A stretch of 34,351 nucleotides of DNA, from assembly GCA_003156235.1 (NCBI GenBank), contig PMGP01000002.1, positions 7,535-41,885 of the forward strand, given 5' to 3'. Every line of letters begins with the position of its first letter. Positions within the stretch are counted from its first letter, which is position 1. The notes under the pieces are model-generated. The model saw nothing but the letters and a program-made list of their open reading frames with translations, ran no database searches and was not told where the DNA came from. Shown here piece after piece: positions 1 through 8,134 of the stretch. Position numbers and translations under genes: made by a program. The stretch is from Acidobacteriaceae bacterium (GTDB taxonomy: Bacteria > Acidobacteriota > Terriglobia > Terriglobales > Acidobacteriaceae).

Positions 1-2932
1 TGACCGCCGGTAGCAGACTAAGATTGGCGATGGCTTTGGAGACTTCGATCTTGTCCGCCTCAAAGCCGAAGGGTCCGGCCATGCCGCAGCAACTGGAGTT
101 GATGAGTTCGACCGTAGCGCCGGCCTTCTTGAGTAAGGCAATCTCGTTTGCGGGGCCGCCGAAGATGGCTTTGTGGTGGCAGTGGCCATGGAGGATGATC
201 TGCTCGCCCTGAAGCCGGCCGGCGACCCACTCGGGAGCTTTGGCGGCCAGCCAGTCGGCCAGCAGCCAGACCTGATTGCTCATGCGCTGAGCTCGCGTGG
301 CAAGAGGCCCGGAGGGGAATAATTCCAACGCCTCATCGCGGAAGACGCTGGCGCAACTTGGTTCGAGGAAGATGAACGGAAGGCCGGCATCGATCTCCGC
401 AGCCATACGGTCGAATACCTTGGCCAAATAGGCGCGGGCTGTGCCGAGCAAGCCGAAATCGTAGAGCGCGCGGCCGCAGCAGATGTGGCTTTTGGGGATT
501 TGAACCCGGAAGCCGGCCTGAGTAAGAACCTTCTCGGCAGCAATCAGAGTTTGCGGGTGATAGTAGTTGTTCCATGTGTCGGGCCACAAGACGACCACCT
601 GCGGCGGCACCTGCGGTGAGGCCAACTGCCCTTCGGGCGTTGCTGGATTTTGCATGATTGAAGTCCGTCGAACATTGGCGGTTTCATCGGAAGAGCTGCG
701 CGCCTTTCTGTAGTTCTTCGCGGCCAGTCGAGGCATTTTGCGCTCTTGCGCCACGCCCACAATGCGCTTGATGAGCGGGCTGGTCAGCGGGCCGGTGAGC
801 ACGGCGTTAGTCAGCGCGGGGAAGATTGAGCCCAGGCGGGCCAGCAGGTCGGCAAAGCCGAAGACGTAATGGTGCAGCGGATGCGGGCGGTGCTTGTAGC
901 GCTGGGCCAGGAACTCGGATTTGTAAGCGGTCATATCGACAGCCACAGGGCACTCGGTCTTGCAAGCCTTGCAACTGAGGCAGAGGTTGAGGGCCTGGTG
1001 GACGGCTTTGTTGCGGAAGCCTTCCTTGCGCAGTACGCCGGAGAGCATCTCCCAGAGCAGGCGGGCGCGGCCGCGGGTGGAGTGCTGCTCCTCGCCGGTG
1101 GCGCGGTAGCTGGGGCACATGACGCCGCCTTTGGTGTTGAGGCAGGCGCCTACGCCAACGCAGCGCTCGGTGGCGCGTTGCAGCGAGCCTCCGTCGGAGG
1201 CGAAGACGAAGTGGGTTTCAAGGCTGGCCTCTTCTTTCCTGAGATCAGCCGAAGGCGGCTGCCCCTCCGCAGGCGGTTGGCCCCACCGCAGGTGGTGGCG
1301 CAGATTCTCGATGGGGTCGTAGACGCGGACGGCGTCGGAGAGCTTGCCGGGGTTCATGCGGTTCGCCGGATCCCAGATGGCTTTGAACTCCTGGAAGGCG
1401 TGGATCAGCTCGGGGCCGAACATCTTGGGCAGCAGAGCCGCGCGGGACTGGCCGTCTCCGTGCTCGCCCGAGAGCGAGCCGCCGAAGCTGAGGACGAGAT
1501 CTGCGGCGCGGTCGATGAAGCTGCGGAAGTTGCGTATGCCCTCGACGGATTGGAAGTCGAAGTTGATGCGCATGTGGACGCAGCCCTGGCCGTAGTGTCC
1601 GTAGAGCGGGCTGTTATAGCCGAACTCGGCCATGAGCGCCGAGAGTTTGCGCAGGTAAGCGCCGAGGTGCGCGGGAGGAATGCCGGCATCGTCCCAGCCC
1701 TCATGACGCTCCGGCTCGCCGGGGACAAAGGCGGTTGCGCCGAGGGCGGAATCGCGCACGTGCCAGATGCGTGCGGCGTCGGCGGAGTCGTAGATGCGTG
1801 CCACGGGCGCTTCGGGCCAGGACTGCGCGGCTCGAATCAGAGCTTCGGCCTTGGCCTGCGCCTCGGCTGCGTCCCACGCGCCCATCTCGACCATCAGGAA
1901 ACCGCGGCCGGGCGGAAGAAGAGAGACATCGTCCACGGAGAGCTTCTTGCGCTGCATGAAGTCTACGAGCAGCCCGTCAAAGCCTTCCAATCCGATGGGC
2001 GCATGTTCCAGAACACGCGGCACAACATCGGCGGCCAGAAAGGCGTCGGTGAAGGCCAGTACGGTGAGCACGCGAAAGGGCGGGCTGGCGGCGAGGTTGA
2101 GCGTGGCGGAGACGATGGTGGCGCAAGTGCCCTCCGAGCCGACCAGCGCGCGAGCCACGTGGAAGCCGTTCTCGTCGAGCAGCTCGTCGAGGTTGTATCC
2201 GGAAACGCGGCGGGGAATGTTGGGGAATCGCTCGCGTATGAGCGAGGCGTAGCGGTCGCGCAGCTTGGCGAGGTCTGCGTAGATTTGGCCCACGCGGCCG
2301 CCGGAGCGGATCAGGGATTCGAGCTCAGCCGGCGCGGTGCGGCCCACGGACATGCGCGTGCCGTCGTAGAGGATAAGGTCAAGCGATTCGACGTTGTCCA
2401 CCACCTTGCCGGCCATCAGGCCGTGAACGCCGCAACTGTTGTTGCCGATCATGCCGCCGAGAGTGCAGCGGGAATGCGTCGCGGGATCTGGACCATAAGT
2501 CAGATGGTGCTGCTCGGCGGCTTCGCGCAGACGGTCGAGGACGATGCCCGGCTCGACGCGCGCCAACTTTGCAACGGGATCGATAGAGGCTAGCTTGTTC
2601 ATGTAGCGGGAGAAGTCGAAGACTACAGCGACGTTAGCGCATTGGCCGGCGAGACTGGTTCCCGCGCCGCGCGGCAGGACTGCGGCTCCCGTGGCGCGGC
2701 AGGCGGCCAGAGCGGCCTCGACGTCAGCGGCGTCGCGAGGCAGAATCACGCCTACCGGAAGCTGACGGTAGTTCGAGGAGTCGGTTGCGTAAAGGGCGCG
2801 GGAACCGAGATCGAAGCGGACGTCGCCGCGGAGAGATTTTTTGAGCAGCGATTCCAGTTCGCGATGGGCGGAAAAGCGTTCATGGTCGAGGCGAGGCTGA
2901 TTCAGAAGGGCGGAAAACGATGAATTGTCCAC
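1..2932 (-). CDS. FAD-linked oxidase fused to 4Fe-4S and CCG (cysteine-rich) domains (GlcD/YdiJ-like); C-terminus runs off the left edge
   Basis: Continuous minus-strand reading frame read by eye. It is absent as a long ORF from the track because it leaves the window. Motifs: LPRGAGTSLAGQ, GNNSCGVHGLMAGK, LVGSEGTCATIV, SGEHGDGQSRAALL (FAD oxidase), CLSCKACKTECP (4Fe-4S), SSCCGMAGPFGFE (CCG). Possible GTG start at 2932. Confidence 0.9.
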   Translation of the reverse strand, partial: MDNSSFSALLNQPRLDHERFSAHRELESLLKKSLRGDVRFDLGSRALYATDSSNYRQLPVGVILPRDAADVEAALAACRATGAAVLPRGAGTSLAGQCANVAVVFDFSRYMNKLASIDPVAKLARVEPGIVLDRLREAAEQHHLTYGPDPATHSRCTLGGMIGNNSCGVHGLMAGKVVDNVESLDLILYDGTRMSVGRTAPAELESLIRSGGRVGQIYADLAKLRDRYASLIRERFPNIPRRVSGYNLDELLDENGFHVARALVGSEGTCATIVSATLNLAASPPFRVLTVLAFTDAFLAADVVPRVLEHAPIGLEGFDGLLVDFMQRKKLSVDDVSLLPPGRGFLMVEMGAWDAAEAQAKAEALIRAAQSWPEAPVARIYDSADAARIWHVRDSALGATAFVPGEPERHEGWDDAGIPPAHLGAYLRKLSALMAEFGYNSPLYGHYGQGCVHMRINFDFQSVEGIRNFRSFIDRAADLVLSFGGSLSGEHGDGQSRAALLPKMFGPELIHAFQEFKAIWDPANRMNPGKLSDAVRVYDPIENLRHHLRWGQPPAEGQPPSADLRKEEASLETHFVFASDGGSLQRATERCVGVGACLNTKGGVMCPSYRATGEEQHSTRGRARLLWEMLSGVLRKEGFRNKAVHQALNLCLSCKACKTECPVAVDMTAYKSEFLAQRYKHRPHPLHHYVFGFADLLARLGSIFPALTNAVLTGPLTSPLIKRIVGVAQERKMPRLAAKNYRKARSSSDETANVRRTSIMQNPATPEGQLASPQVPPQVVVLWPDTWNNYYHPQTLIAAEKVLTQAGFRVQIPKSHICCGRALYDFGLLGTARAYLAKVFDRMAAEIDAGLPFIFLEPSCASVFRDEALELFPSGPLATRAQRMSNQVWLLADWLAAKAPEWVAGRLQGEQIILHGHCHHKAIFGGPANEIALLKKAGATVELINSSCCGMAGPFGFEADKIEVSKAIANLSLLPAV

Positions 2933-3107
2933 CTTGGAATGGTAGCGCGTTGCGGCGCGCGGCGTTAAAAGTGTCGTTCGAAGCACACCTCTTCAGGGTT
3001 TTCAGGGCAACCGGTCGTACATTCCCTTGGCATGCGAGGCCACGTTTCCAGGGAGGTGAGCGCGGATGAACCGGCCAGCAGTTCGAGAATGCCACGCCTG
3101 GAAATTG

Positions 3108-3512
3108 TTATTTCTTGTCTGCCGGGGCAGCCTTCTTGTGCTCCGCGAAGATGTGTGCTTGATGACAGCTCACACACGTCTTGCCTTTCATGAATGGATC
3201 AGACTTCAGTTGTGCCACCTGATCGCTGTGACAGGAGTCGCATGCGCTTAACGCCGGCGTGCCCGCGAAGTCCGGTGCTGTTGTCTCGCCATGGCACACG
3301 GTACATTCGACACCGTTGGCGGCATGCGGGCTGGCTTTCCATTGGTCATAGATCACCTTGTGGCAACTGGCACAGGTATCCCCGGCTGGAAGCAGCCGAT
3401 GGTGAATATGCTTGGCTTGATCCAGCTGAGCAATGGCAGGTTGGACGGCAATAGCCAAAACGAGAAAAACGAACAGGGTGAGACCGAACATGCGCGCACA
3501 GAAACTATTCAT
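3108..3512 (-). CDS. Small secreted tetraheme cytochrome c
   Basis: Four CxxCH motifs (CASCH, CTVCH, CDSCH, CVSCH) after a signal peptide (MNSFCARMFGLTLFVFLVLAIAVQPAIA). AGGAGG ribosome-binding site upstream of the ATG at 3512; the track start at 3587 is probably too long. Confidence 0.88.
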   Translation of the reverse strand: MNSFCARMFGLTLFVFLVLAIAVQPAIAQLDQAKHIHHRLLPAGDTCASCHKVIYDQWKASPHAANGVECTVCHGETTAPDFAGTPALSACDSCHSDQVAQLKSDPFMKGKTCVSCHQAHIFAEHKKAAPADKK

Positions 3513-3565
3513 GGACAGACCTCCTGAGTACGGGTTCAAGTATTGAACCGGCGATGGCTGCAATC

Positions 3566-3581
3566 TGTGATACACATCACA
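3566..3581. promoter_or_regulatory. CRP/FNR-family-like palindromic operator
   Basis: TGTGATACACATCACA: perfect 6-bp arms (TGTGAT/ATCACA), matching TGTGA-N6-TCACA, about 54 bp upstream of the cytochrome start codon. Confidence 0.6.
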
Positions 3582-3762
3582 TCTCACCGGAATGCGATCT
3601 GTGCACTGGCTGCGAGGCCTTTTGCCATAGGAATGTTCACTTTTTAGTCCGGCGGCCAGGATCGATAACGGGAAACGCCGATGTCGCCATTCAACTCCTG
3701 AGTGGCCGGCGATCGAGAATCATTCCGCGTGGGCGAGTGGCCGGTCATTCAGAGAAAAAACT

Positions 3763-4299
3763 TTAACGTGTGGGCCACTCATCGACGACGATGCCGAGGT
3801 CGTTGAGTTGCTGGATGATGGCTTCTACGTTGCGGCGGATTTTGGGGCGGTCCTTGGGGCTGGCTTGGGGGGACTCGGCGACGGCGATGACGCGTCCATA
3901 GCGCCATGCGGCGGGAGGCAGGGCGACGAGGGCCTGGGCGAGGTCGGCGGGGCGCAACTGCATCTGCTGGCGGCGGGCGGCCTGGGGACGGAGCATGGTT
4001 CCCTTGCCGATGGGGCTGCGGTTGGCGTCGGCCATGGTGATGCGCAGGTTGAGGGTGTCGGCGTCCACGGTGAGAAATGGATTGGCCCACGCGGCGGGCT
4101 CTTGCACATCCACATACACGCTTTTGGTGGGCAGGGGGATGAGGGCCAGGGCGGCGCGCTGCTGTTCGCGGAGGTCGGCTGCGGATTGAGCGGCGGCCTG
4201 AGCCTGCTGCTCGGCGTTGACCGCGTTCTGGGCTACGCCGGCGACGGCTTGCTCTTCCTTGTGGCAGGCGGCGAGAGCCACGGCGAGGAGCAGGGCCAT
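3763..4299 (-). CDS. Putative lipoprotein of unknown function
   Basis: Minus ORF with signal/lipobox MALLLAVALAACHKEE. Start at 4299 preferred, because the longer ORF start (4410) lies in a palindromic repeat. Confidence 0.7.
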   Translation of the reverse strand: MALLLAVALAACHKEEQAVAGVAQNAVNAEQQAQAAAQSAADLREQQRAALALIPLPTKSVYVDVQEPAAWANPFLTVDADTLNLRITMADANRSPIGKGTMLRPQAARRQQMQLRPADLAQALVALPPAAWRYGRVIAVAESPQASPKDRPKIRRNVEAIIQQLNDLGIVVDEWPTR

Positions 4300-4389
4300 G
4301 GCAGAAAAACCTTTAAGTCTTGAGGGTTGAATCACGCTTTGAGAATAACAGCGCGGGCGGCGTTCTTGAAATGCCGGCATCGTGGTATC

Positions 4390-4427
4390 CCACCCTAGCC
4401 ACAAAAACAAAAACGTGGCGAGGGTGG
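4390..4427. repeat. Palindromic element (REP-like hairpin)
   Basis: CCACCCTAGCCAC-aaaaacaaaaac-GTGGCGAGGGTGG, 12 of 13 paired, followed by GCACCCAG. Confidence 0.75.
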
Positions 4428-4460
4428 TGCACCCAGCGTTTGTGGTTTCCCACCCTTTCG

Positions 4461-4491
4461 CAAAAAAATATTCTGAGATTACTGGTCAGAA
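4461..4491 (-). terminator. Possible intrinsic terminator of the thiolase gene
   Basis: Minus strand TTCTGA-ccagtaatc-TCAGAA followed by TATTTTTTT. The stem is only 6 bp. Confidence 0.4.
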
Positions 4492-4513
4492 AAGTTATTT
4501 TCCGGATACTGCG

Positions 4514-5782
4514 CTATTCCAATTGCTCGAAGATGGCGGCAGCGCCCATGCCACCTCCCACGCACATGGTGACCATGCCGTAGCGGAGTTGGCGGCGGCG
4601 CATCTCGTTGAGCAGCGTGGTGGTGAGCTTTGCGCCGGTGCAGCCGAGCGGGTGGCCGAGGGCGATGGCGCCTCCGTTGACGTTAATACGCTCCGGGTCG
4701 AGGCCGAGTTCGCGGATGACGGCGAGAGCCTGCGCGGCAAAGGCTTCGTTGAGTTCGATGAGGCCGATGTCGGCCAGGGTGAGGCCAGCGCGGCTGAGGG
4801 CTTTGGGGATGGCAGTGATGGGACCGATGCCCATCTCCTCGGGCAGGCAGCCGGTGACGGCGTAGGCTACCAGGCGGCCGAGGGGTCGAAGGCCCAGTTC
4901 ATGGGCGTGGTTGGCTGCCATAAGAACAGCGGCGGCTGCGCCGTCGGAGATCTGCGAGGAGTTGCCGGCGGTGACGGTTCCCTGGGCGTGGAAGGCGGGT
5001 TTGAGCTTGGCCAGAGCTTCGAGCGAGGTATCGGCGCGCGGGCCTTCGTCAGCGGAGAAGATCGATTCGGTGACGGTTGGCTGCCCGATATCCCACCCCA
5101 GCGACGAAGACCTGTCGCCGGGGGCCCCGGCATCCCACCCCAGCGACGAAGAACTGTCGCCGGGGGCCCCGGTCTTCGCTCCGGGGACTGAAGTGGTGAC
5201 CTTCACCGGAATGAGTTCTTCGTCGAAGCGGCCGGCGGCCTGCGCGGCGAGTGCCTTTTCGTGGCTGGCGTGGGCGAAGGCGTCCTGATCTTCGCGAGAG
5301 ATTTTGTAGTGGCGGGCGACGTGCTCAGCGGTGAGGCCCATGGTGAGCAGCGCGGCGGGATAGTGCTCGGCGAGCCATGGATTGGGACTGGGCTTGAGGC
5401 CGCCCAAGGGCAGCAGGCTCATGGACTCGACGCCGCCGGCTACAACGACGCGGTTGCCGCAGGAGCGGATGCGCAGATCGGCCTGGACGATGGCTTCGAG
5501 GCCGGAGGCGCAGAGGCGATTGACGGTGACGCCGGGAACCTCGACCGGCAAACCGGCGCGCAGTGCGGCAAAGCGGGCGATGTTCCAGCCCTGTTCGCCC
5601 TCTGGCTGGGCGCAGCCGAGGATCACGTCATCGATTTCCGCGCGGTCAAGGCCGGGAACCCGCTGCAAAGCTCCGTTTATCGCAGTTGCGGCTAGCTCGT
5701 CGGGGCGAGTGGTGGAGAGAGCGCCTTTGGGGGCGCGGCCTACAGGAGTGCGTACGGCGCTGACGATGACGGCTTCCGGCAT
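4514..5782 (-). CDS. fadA: Acetyl-CoA C-acyltransferase (thiolase)
   Basis: [34 protein letters not shown] (active-site Cys); [35 protein letters not shown] at 5782. Confidence 0.93.
   Translation of the reverse strand: MPEAVIVSAVRTPVGRAPKGALSTTRPDELAATAINGALQRVPGLDRAEIDDVILGCAQPEGEQGWNIARFAALRAGLPVEVPGVTVNRLCASGLEAIVQADLRIRSCGNRVVVAGGVESMSLLPLGGLKPSPNPWLAEHYPAALLTMGLTAEHVARHYKISREDQDAFAHASHEKALAAQAAGRFDEELIPVKVTTSVPGAKTGAPGDSSSSLGWDAGAPGDRSSSLGWDIGQPTVTESIFSADEGPRADTSLEALAKLKPAFHAQGTVTAGNSSQISDGAAAAVLMAANHAHELGLRPLGRLVAYAVTGCLPEEMGIGPITAIPKALSRAGLTLADIGLIELNEAFAAQALAVIRELGLDPERINVNGGAIALGHPLGCTGAKLTTTLLNEMRRRQLRYGMVTMCVGGGMGAAAIFEQLE
5090..5173. repeat. Two tandem 42-bp copies of a palindromic element inside the thiolase ORF
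   Basis: atcccaccccagcgacgaaga[c/a]ctgtcgccgggggccccgg[c/t] at 5090-5131 and 5132-5173. In frame; encodes GAPGD(R/S)SSSLGWD(I/A). Confidence 0.9.
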
Positions 5783-5899
5783 ATGTTGCTCCTTGATATT
5801 CACGGCCATTTCAATCAAGTACTAGTGCGGCAGACAGAGGTCAATCACGAAACATAATTTGCGTTGTCCCTGTTGATATTGATTCGCAGGCGCCCGACG

Positions 5900-7171
5900 T
5901 CATGGTATGGCCCCGGCCTGCATCAATAATGCTCTGATCTCGGCCTGTTCACCGGCCGCATCCAGCGCAGTCTTGTCATCGTTTGACTTGGCGTTCACAT
6001 CGGCTTTGACAGCGAGCAAAGCCTGCACTGTCTCCGGATGTCCATACTTTGACGCATACATCAACGCTGTCCATCCATTGATGTTCCTGGCGTTCACATC
6101 CGCCTTGGCAGAGAGCAGTGTCCGTACTGCCTCCAGCCTGCCTCTTTGCGACACAAACATTAAGGCCGTATCCCCATTTCCATTTTTAGCATTCACATCG
6201 GCATGAGCGTCGAGCAGTTCGCGCACCGCCTCCGGGTTGCCATCCTGCAACGCAAACATCAATGCCGTGGTGCCAGGCGCGTCCATGGCATTCACATCGG
6301 CTTTCGCCGCAATCAAAGCCCGCATTACATCCACGCGACCCATGAACGACGCCGACATCAAAGCCGTGGTGCCGCCGACTGTCTTGATGTTCACATCGGC
6401 ATTGGCAGCTATCAGCGCCAGAATTGCTTCCGCGCGGCCATTCAGAGATGCAGCATTTAATGCGGTGAGGCCTTGCAAATCCATGGCATTCACATCAGCC
6501 TTGGCTTTAAGCAACGCACGCAATACTTCCACGGAGCCAGTGCCGCTCTGTGAAACTAAGATCAAAGCCGTGGCGCCGTCCTTATTTTTTGCATTCACAT
6601 CGGCCCGGGCATTGATCAACGCATGCACTGCATCCAGGCGACCATTCTGCGACGCCGCCATCAACGCTGTGGTGCCATCCTCATTCTTGGTGTTCACATC
6701 GGCCTTGGCGGTGAGCAATGTCTGCACGGCTTCCAGATGACCATTCTGCGACGCAACCATCAACGCCGTGTTGCCATCCTTATCCTTGACGTTCACATCG
6801 GCCTTGGCGGCTACCAACGCCCGCACTGCTTCCAAGTGGTCGTATTGCAACGCCGCGATTAACGCCGTATCGCCATTCTGATTCCTGGCGTTCACGTCTG
6901 CCCTGGCAGCGATCAACGCCTGCACTACCTCCGCGTTTCCGTTCAGCGATGCCAATATCAATGGCGTAATGCCATTTACCGACGTAGCGTTCACATCGGT
7001 CTTGGCTGCTATCAGCGCTTTGACGCGGGCCATGTCACCCTTGGCGGCCGCAGCGAAGAGGTCCTCCCCCTGCGCCTGACCCTGAGCACCTGCTTGACCA
7101 TATGCCAGCAGAATCAGAAGACCCAAAATCAACGAATACTTTTGTAGGCATATTAATTTCAACGTACTCAT
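5900..7171 (-). CDS. Secreted ankyrin-repeat protein, about 11 repeats
   Basis: Signal-like N-terminus (MSTLKLICLQKYSLILGLLILLAYGQAGA), then a 33-aa repeat of the form ALIAAKADVNAKDKDGNTALMxASQNGHLEAVR. Probable start 7171. Confidence 0.92.
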   Translation of the reverse strand: MSTLKLICLQKYSLILGLLILLAYGQAGAQGQAQGEDLFAAAAKGDMARVKALIAAKTDVNATSVNGITPLILASLNGNAEVVQALIAARADVNARNQNGDTALIAALQYDHLEAVRALVAAKADVNVKDKDGNTALMVASQNGHLEAVQTLLTAKADVNTKNEDGTTALMAASQNGRLDAVHALINARADVNAKNKDGATALILVSQSGTGSVEVLRALLKAKADVNAMDLQGLTALNAASLNGRAEAILALIAANADVNIKTVGGTTALMSASFMGRVDVMRALIAAKADVNAMDAPGTTALMFALQDGNPEAVRELLDAHADVNAKNGNGDTALMFVSQRGRLEAVRTLLSAKADVNARNINGWTALMYASKYGHPETVQALLAVKADVNAKSNDDKTALDAAGEQAEIRALLMQAGAIP

Positions 7172-7236
7172 ATAGCCTCTTTGGAGAAAATGCCTTAGAT
7201 GAGCCGGAATCCTCATCCTTTGAATTGTGGCCGGAT

Positions 7237-7869
7237 TCATTCCGGCATTTCCAGGACGATCCAGGCGCTTTTCAAATAGAAGTGGTAGATGGTGTGTTGG
7301 TCGACGAGCGAATCGGCCAGAGCGTCGTGGTCCACGGGAGCCGGACGGCGCAGCAGGCCAGACTGAGCCTGGCGAATCTGCTCGGGCGAGGCGGGGTCGA
7401 TGCCCCAGTTGAAGCCGAGAACGCCGGATGGGTCGTGAGGTTGCAGGCGCTCAGTTTCCGGCGCGGCGGAGAGCACCAGCAGCTTGTCTGGAGAGCTGGC
7501 AAAGAAGACCAGCAGCGAGACGGTTCCCCGCTCCGAACCCGACTCCGAGCAGAGCACTGCCCAATCGGAGGAGCCGGGGCGTTCCAGGCTGGCGTGGATT
7601 ACGTTTTCCGGGCGATGCGCTTCGTAGGTCTGCGGAATCAGGCAACCGCGGCGGTTGAGCAGGGCCGCGAGTTCATCAGGCAGGCCGGGGAATGAGCTGA
7701 TGGGCAGATGGCGAATGAGGTATGGGATGGAGTGGCCGGCGACGACGATCTGGCCGGAGACGTTAAGATGCGCGGGAGTTGGCTCTGGCTTTTGGGCCGA
7801 AAGCAGAGAGCAAGCCCAGAGCAGCGTGCCCAGCAGACAAGCGACCTTTGTTAAACCTGCGCGAACCAT
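7237..7869 (-). CDS. Hypothetical secreted protein
   Basis: ORF with signal peptide (MVRAGLTKVACLLGTLLWACSLLSA) in the same-strand gene series; start at 7869 preceded by GAGGGA. Confidence 0.65.
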   Translation of the reverse strand: MVRAGLTKVACLLGTLLWACSLLSAQKPEPTPAHLNVSGQIVVAGHSIPYLIRHLPISSFPGLPDELAALLNRRGCLIPQTYEAHRPENVIHASLERPGSSDWAVLCSESGSERGTVSLLVFFASSPDKLLVLSAAPETERLQPHDPSGVLGFNWGIDPASPEQIRQAQSGLLRRPAPVDHDALADSLVDQHTIYHFYLKSAWIVLEMPE

Positions 7870-7878
7870 TATTCCCTC

Positions 7879-7930
7879 AGGGGCTAAAGCCCGCGTTGAT
7901 TCTGCCTTCAATGTACGGGCTGAAGCCCTT
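7879..7930. repeat. Imperfect inverted repeat of the GGGCTNAAGCCC type
   Basis: AGGGGCTAAAGCCCG at 7879-7893 and CGGGCTGAAGCCCTT at 7916-7930; the arms are near-complementary (13 of 15). Confidence 0.75.
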
Positions 7931-8084
7931 ACCCTTCATCCGAGGCTACATCGCCTATTAACGCCTCTGCCCATTCCTCTGCTTCCATTTCATGTTCAAT
8001 GTCTGCTGCCATCTGGCGATAGCCCTCGGCCAAGGCAGCTTCTTTTGCCAGGCTTGACTCATGCGCAGCGGAATCGTGTTCCAT
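7929..8084 (-). CDS. Small orphan antitoxin-like peptide (51 aa)
   Basis: MEHDSAAHESSLAKEAALAEGYRQMAADIEHEMEAEEWAEALIGDVASDEG resembles the acidic C-terminal tail of MazE/RHH-type antitoxins. GGGAG ribosome-binding site upstream. No adjacent toxin. Confidence 0.5.
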   Translation of the reverse strand: MEHDSAAHESSLAKEAALAEGYRQMAADIEHEMEAEEWAEALIGDVASDEG

Positions 8085-8134
8085 GATAATTCTCCCTCTG
8101 CTCATCATCGTCCTAATTTGCTTCGAGCGCAAAA

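Noticed and set aside
869-2593. 574-aa plus-strand ORF
   Set aside because: Antisense to the FAD/Fe-S oxidase, which reads through with recognisable motifs; long antisense ORFs are common in GC-rich DNA.
3554-3766. 70-aa plus ORF with CDLCTGCEAFCH
   Set aside because: The cysteine cluster looks fortuitous; no ribosome-binding site, and the ORF overlaps the CRP/FNR-like site.
4382-5191. 269-aa plus-strand ORF
   Set aside because: Antisense to the thiolase and composed partly of palindromic repeat sequence.
5970-7040. CRISPR-like periodicity
   Set aside because: The 99-bp period is the ankyrin coding repeat, not a repeat-spacer array.
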